NCBI GenBank assembly: GCA_934597165.1
Contig: CAKTQP010000001.1
Coordinates: forward strand, 89,672-153,671
DNA: 64,000 nucleotides
From: an uncultured Oscillospiraceae bacterium
Lineage (GTDB): Bacteria; Bacillota; Clostridia; Oscillospirales; Oscillospiraceae
Reading direction: 5' to 3'
Shown here in pieces: positions 60,870 to 64,000 of this stretch. The number at the start of each line of letters is the position of its first letter. Position 1 is the first letter of the stretch. Below the pieces are notes generated by a model. It worked only from the letters and a program-made list of their open reading frames with translations. It ran no database searches and was not told the DNA's origin. The translations under genes were made by a program, and so were the position numbers.

Positions 60870-61958
60870 TTATTTTTCAAAGGATTCAGAAGTGGTGGTC
60901 TCCACGACCTGGGTGCACAGAGGAGCGAATTCGTCCTTGATCTTGTTCAGATCCAGACCCAGAGTCTTGCAAGTCTCGGTGTTCACAGTTGCAATACCGT
61001 TGTCAAAGGTCTGTACGGGAGTGGTAGCGGGATCCTTGCCGTTGACCAGCACGTCGACCACCATGTCAGCGGTCATCTTGCCCAGGTTTGCATAGTCCAC
61101 GCCGTAGCTGCAGAAGGCACCGTTCAGGGCGAAGGAGTCCGCACCGCAGTAGTGGGGGATGCCAGCCTTGGCCAGGGATTCATAGATGCTCAGCTCAGCG
61201 GTCATGACGGTGTTGTCAGTGGGAGTGAAGATAGCGTCCACCTTTTCGGCGATCAGAGACTGTGCTGCCAGGTTGATCTCGTCGGTGGTGGCACCGGTCT
61301 TTTCGATGTACTTGATGCCTGCCTTGTCCAGATAAGCCTTAGCGTCTGCAATGGCCTGAGTGGAGGAGTCCTGACCCTGGTCGTACAGCAGGCCAACATA
61401 CTTGCAGTCGGGGTCAGCGGTGGTCATGAGCTTGAAGATGGCAGCGGTGTCCAGCGCGTCAGAAGTGCCGGTGATGTTGCCGCCAGGGGCGTCCATGGAC
61501 TTGACCAGCTTGGCGCTGACGGGGTCGGAGACAGCGGAGAAGACCACGGGGATCTGGTTGTCTTCGGTAGCGGTCTGCATGACCACAGCGGCGGGGGTAG
61601 CGATGGGGACGATGATGTCCACGTTGTCAGCGATCAAGTCGGAAGCGATCTGATTGATGACGGTGGCGTCGCCTTCGCCGTTCTGGAAATAAGGCTCATA
61701 GTCGAAAGTTACGCCCAATTCCTTGCCCTTTGCGTCCAATTCGGACTTGATGTTGTCAGAGATCTGATCCAGGGAAGCGTGGCTGACGTACTGGACGATG
61801 CCCACCTTGTAGGTCTTGCCGGTGTCCGCAGCTGCGGTGGAGGCTGCGGCTGCGGAGCTGGTGCCAGCGTTGGTGGAACCGCCGCCACAGGCGGCCAGGG
61901 AAAGGGTCATAGCGGTGCCGAGCAGGCCGGCCAGCAGTTTCTTGGTGATGGATTTCAT
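60870..61958 (-). CDS. trpX: Tryptophan-type ABC transporter, substrate-binding lipoprotein
   Basis: 362 aa from the ATG at 61958 (AAGGAGGAA upstream). Signal peptide with lipobox LAAC (Cys about residue 22), Ser/Ala linker, then the ABC_sub_bind fold from about 48. A Trp-specifying T-box precedes it, so it likely captures tryptophan; TrpXYZ systems under Trp T-boxes are known in Firmicutes. Paralogue of the protein at 47667-48701. Confidence 0.9.
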   Translation of the reverse strand: MKSITKKLLAGLLGTAMTLSLAACGGGSTNAGTSSAAAASTAAADTGKTYKVGIVQYVSHASLDQISDNIKSELDAKGKELGVTFDYEPYFQNGEGDATVINQIASDLIADNVDIIVPIATPAAVVMQTATEDNQIPVVFSAVSDPVSAKLVKSMDAPGGNITGTSDALDTAAIFKLMTTADPDCKYVGLLYDQGQDSSTQAIADAKAYLDKAGIKYIEKTGATTDEINLAAQSLIAEKVDAIFTPTDNTVMTAELSIYESLAKAGIPHYCGADSFALNGAFCSYGVDYANLGKMTADMVVDVLVNGKDPATTPVQTFDNGIATVNTETCKTLGLDLNKIKDEFAPLCTQVVETTTSESFEK

Positions 61959-62045
61959 GGTGTGTTCCTCCTTGTTCGAATGATTGAGATTCAGGTTTTG
62001 AGTCACCGAACGTAGTTTTGTTTTCATGAGTGGATGGGCGGAAAA

Positions 62046-62344
62046 GGGAACAAAAAAAGCAGCCCCTCGTCCTGTTCTTTAGGACAAGAGCTGCGCTCCT
62101 GCGGTGCCACCCAAATTGACATAATGATATGTCCGCTCATTTTCTCACAGGCGCCTTGTATGACCTGTGCCCAATGGATAACGGGACGGGTACCCGTCGT
62201 GCCCTACTGCGGATCGCTCCGGTTCAGGCCGCCCTCGAAAGTCCATTCACCTGCCAGCAACTGCCGCGTTTCCACCATCAGCGGCTCTCTAAAAGTTCCC
62301 GTTTGTCAGGCTACTTCTCTTTCTCTTCGGTTTCTCGTGTTGAT
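62046..62344 (-). promoter_or_regulatory. T-box riboswitch with tryptophan (UGG) specifier
   Basis: Read on the minus strand: AGAGAAGTAG near 62310, stem I distal motif AGAGAGCCGCTGATGG near 62285, specifier region GTGAATGGACTT with UGG at 62245-62243 followed by A, the T-box sequence GGGTGGCACCGCA at 62112-62100, then a terminator hairpin GCAGCTCTTGTCCT/AGGACGAGGGGCTGC (62094-62059) and T7. Uncharged tRNA-Trp would favour the antiterminator and switch on trpXYZ. Confidence 0.93.
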
Positions 62345-62350
62345 AGTGTC

Positions 62351-62379
62351 ATTATAGGCGCTTGCCAGCGGTTTGTCAA
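62351..62379 (-). promoter_or_regulatory. Promoter of the T-box/trpXYZ operon
   Basis: Minus strand: TTGACA (62379-62374), 17-nt spacer, TATAAT (62356-62351); perfect consensus. GCGCCTATAATGACA around the -10 is shared with the promoter at 47559-47587. Confidence 0.9.
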
Positions 62380-62435
62380 CTGCTTTTTTCACAAAAACAA
62401 ATGAATGATTCTGTCATAAATATTGCAAAACGTGG

Positions 62436-62465
62436 TTGCGGCTCCTTGCACACCTATGTTACAAT
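62436..62465 (+). promoter_or_regulatory. Candidate asnA promoter
   Basis: TTGCGG (62436-62441), 18-nt spacer, TACAAT (62460-62465), about 48 bp before asnA. Confidence 0.55.
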
Positions 62466-62513
62466 CACAATGTGCGCCTTGCGCACCGCCAACGATAGGA
62501 GGATCGAGAGACG

Positions 62514-63527
62514 ATGAATACGGTATATATCCCTGAGGGCTACCGCCCTTGTTTGAATTCCTATGACACCCAGCTGGCCATCGGCATGACCAAGCGTCTG
62601 TTCGCCGACGTGCTGGCCGGCGAGCTGAATCTCCGCCGAGTGTCCGCTCCCTTGTTCGTGGAAGCATCCACCGGCCTGAACGATGACCTGAACGGCGTGG
62701 AACGCCCTGTCAGCTTCGGCATCAAGGCCACCGGCACCGAGGCACAGGTGGTCCACTCCCTGGCCAAGTGGAAGCGTCAGGCCCTCAAGCGCTACGATTT
62801 CCACGTGGGCAACGGCCTGTACACCGATATGAACGCCATCCGCCGGGATGAGGACATGGACAACCTGCACTCCATCTACGTGGACCAGTGGGACTGGGAA
62901 AAAGTCATCAACCTAGAAGACCGGACGGTGGACTATCTGAAGGAGACGGTGAAGAAGATCGTGTTCGCCATCTGCTCCACCGAAAAGACCCTCCACAGTA
63001 TGTACCCCACCCTGAACCGGATTCCGCTGACCGACCCGGAGATCACCTTCATCACCACCCAGGAGCTGGAGGATCTGTATCCCGACCTGACCCCCAAGGA
63101 ACGGGAGAATGCCTTCGTGAAGGAGCACCACACGGTATTCCTGATGCAGATCGGCGGCAAGCTGAAATCCGGCAAGCCCCACGACGGTAGAGCGCCCGAC
63201 TACGACGATTGGGATCTGAACGGCGACCTGCTGTTCTGGAACCACACCCTCCAGCAGGCCTATGAGATCTCCTCCATGGGCATCCGCGTCAGCCCCGAGT
63301 CCTTGGATCGCCAGCTGACCCTGGCCGGCTGCGACGACCGCCGGGAGCTGCCCTTCCACAAGGAACTGCTCAACGGTCAGCTCCCCTACACCATCGGCGG
63401 CGGCATCGGCCAGAGCCGTCTGTGTATGCTCCTCCTGGGCAGCGCCCACATCGGCGAAGTCCAGTGCAGCGTCTGGGACGAAGAGACCAAGCGCGCTTGC
63501 GAAGAAGCGGGGATCCCGCTGCTGTAA
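62514..63527 (+). CDS. asnA: Aspartate--ammonia ligase (asparagine synthetase A)
   Basis: Makes asparagine from aspartate, ammonia and ATP. 337 aa, typical AsnA length; class-II-aminoacyl-tRNA-synthetase-like fold. Motifs: LRRVSAPLFVEASTGLNDDL near residue 40, VHSLAKWKRQALKRY near 82 and TIGGGIGQSRLCMLLLG near 300. AGGAGGA lies 12 nt upstream of the ATG. Monocistronic, ended by the hairpin at 63542. Confidence 0.96.
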   Translation: MNTVYIPEGYRPCLNSYDTQLAIGMTKRLFADVLAGELNLRRVSAPLFVEASTGLNDDLNGVERPVSFGIKATGTEAQVVHSLAKWKRQALKRYDFHVGNGLYTDMNAIRRDEDMDNLHSIYVDQWDWEKVINLEDRTVDYLKETVKKIVFAICSTEKTLHSMYPTLNRIPLTDPEITFITTQELEDLYPDLTPKERENAFVKEHHTVFLMQIGGKLKSGKPHDGRAPDYDDWDLNGDLLFWNHTLQQAYEISSMGIRVSPESLDRQLTLAGCDDRRELPFHKELLNGQLPYTIGGGIGQSRLCMLLLGSAHIGEVQCSVWDEETKRACEEAGIPLL

Positions 63528-63541
63528 TCTTGCCAAATACC

Positions 63542-63578
63542 AACGACCTCCATCCTATCAGATGGAGGTCGTTTTCTT
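63542..63578 (+). terminator. Terminator after asnA
   Basis: AACGACCTCCAT/ATGGAGGTCGTT stem with an 8-nt loop followed by TTCTTG. Confidence 0.85.
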
Positions 63579-63885
63579 GCGGTAATATTTCAAAAATCAA
63601 AAATCTGCTCTATCTCGTGTCTCCCCGCCGGGAGTCCGGCGTCACAAGCGGTTTGCGCAGCAAAACCTTGGCGCAGGCGGAATTCATTTCCGCCGAGCTG
63701 GTCAAATCAAAAAAGGGTTCCCGCAAAATGCTTCATTTTGTGGGAAAACGCGGAAGACGAGGCTCGAACTCGCTACCCTCATCCCGGAAAAGCGCGCTTT
63801 TCCGGGAGCCCGGGAACCTCCTGATTGCAAAAATCCGGTCTACAACCGGATTTTGGGTGGAGGTAGCGAGTTTGCTATTATGTAA
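63579..63885. repeat. Non-coding stretch with tRNA-Gly fragments and palindromes
   Basis: Holds a 28-nt exact copy (63750-63777) of the 3' part of the tRNA-Gly at 63929-63956, in the same orientation, and a 17-nt copy in the opposite orientation (63856-63872, matching 63946-63962). Between them lie perfect hairpins: CCGGAAAAGCGCGCTTTTCCGG and AAAATCCGG..CCGGATTTT. Further hairpins at about 63640-63745. No gene is evident; the 166-codon open frame here is not believable. Confidence 0.7.
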
Positions 63886-63918
63886 TAAAAAAGCTGGCAT
63901 CTTAACCGATACCAGCTT
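63886..63918 (-). terminator. Terminator of the tRNA-Gly gene
   Basis: Minus strand: AGCTGGTATC..GATGCCAGCT hairpin followed by a T6 run, just downstream of the tRNA 3' end. Confidence 0.8.
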
Positions 63919-63924
63919 CTGAAT

Positions 63925-64000
63925 TGGAGCGGAAGACGAGGCTCGAACTCGCTACCTCCACCTTGGCAAGGTGGCGCTCTACCAGATGAGCTACTCCCGC
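63925..64000 (-). tRNA. tRNA-Gly (anticodon GCC)
   Basis: On the minus strand a full 73-nt cloverleaf from 64000 to 63928: acceptor GCGGGAG pairs with CTTCCGC, D-arm GCTC/GAGC, anticodon arm CCACC-TTGCCAA-GGTGG with anticodon GCC, T-arm GCGAG-TTCGAGC-CTCGT, discriminator U, and encoded CCA at 63927-63925. The 5' end coincides with the window edge. Confidence 0.96.

Noticed and set aside
63422..63922. 166-codon plus-strand frame across the asnA end and the tRNA-fragment region
   Set aside because: It overlaps the asnA 3' end and a terminator, and translates palindromic and tRNA-derived sequence.
1..64000. CRISPR arrays or rRNA genes
   Set aside because: No regularly spaced direct repeats and no rRNA-like stretches were seen on either strand.

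Overview
The window reads as chromosomal DNA of a GC-rich, spore-forming, strictly anaerobic Clostridia member, most like the gut Oscillospiraceae (Flavonifractor/Intestinimonas/Lawsonibacter-type). The evidence is an oxygen-sensitive [FeFe] hydrogenase with all three maturases, spoVT and sleB-like sporulation/germination genes, several iron-dependent alcohol dehydrogenases, an old-yellow-enzyme flavoprotein with an Fe-S cluster, a T-box leader, and Gram-positive-style Shine-Dalgarno sites, promoters and terminators. The genus is inference.

Layout. 0-6.2 kb: the end of a LysR regulator, a group-B-like [FeFe] hydrogenase, a TM1266-type small regulator, then hydE-hydG-hydF. 6.6-12.7 kb: a LysR/MATE divergent pair, then LysR, Fe-alcohol dehydrogenase, flavodoxin lipoprotein and flavodoxin-like reductase. 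12.7-21.7 kb (minus): a lipoate-dependent 2-oxoacid/acetoin dehydrogenase operon (GntP-type permease, E1 alpha, E1 beta, E2, E3 with its own lipoyl domain, 3-hydroxyisobutyrate-dehydrogenase-like enzyme, metallo-hydrolase, lipoate ligase) with a LysR gene divergent from it. 23.1-29.9 kb (minus): a type I restriction-modification locus hsdM-hsdS-(AlbA_2/Schlafen-like gene)-hsdR whose middle is AT-rich. 30.1-35.4 kb: a cobalamin riboswitch followed by one very large secreted multidomain protein with a transcobalamin-like (DUF4430) domain. 35.7-46.1 kb (minus): two redox/transport operons (TRAP large permease, 94-aa membrane protein, SDR, LysR, aldo/keto reductase; then MFS, two Fe-alcohol dehydrogenases, OYE-type flavoenzyme). 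46.1-46.9 kb: gene relics. 46.9-64 kb: spoVT; a tryptophan-type ABC transporter; coaBC and housekeeping genes; sleB, ymdB, lepB; a second paralogous ABC transporter under a tryptophan T-box; asnA; tRNA-Gly.

How it fits together. The hydrogenase block and the many flavin and Fe-alcohol dehydrogenases point to fermentative redox balancing. The two-lipoyl-domain dehydrogenase operon brings its own lipoate ligase and probably its own uptake permease. The most distinctive unit is the B12-riboswitch-controlled giant surface protein, which I infer to be a cobalamin- or corrinoid-capturing exoprotein. Also notable are a LysR gene reduced to its two ends at 46.3 kb (a deletion scar paralogous to the intact 6.6-7.6 kb locus), two ABC systems sharing promoter sequence while only one keeps the Trp T-box, and fragments of tRNA-Gly in both orientations beside the intact tRNA.
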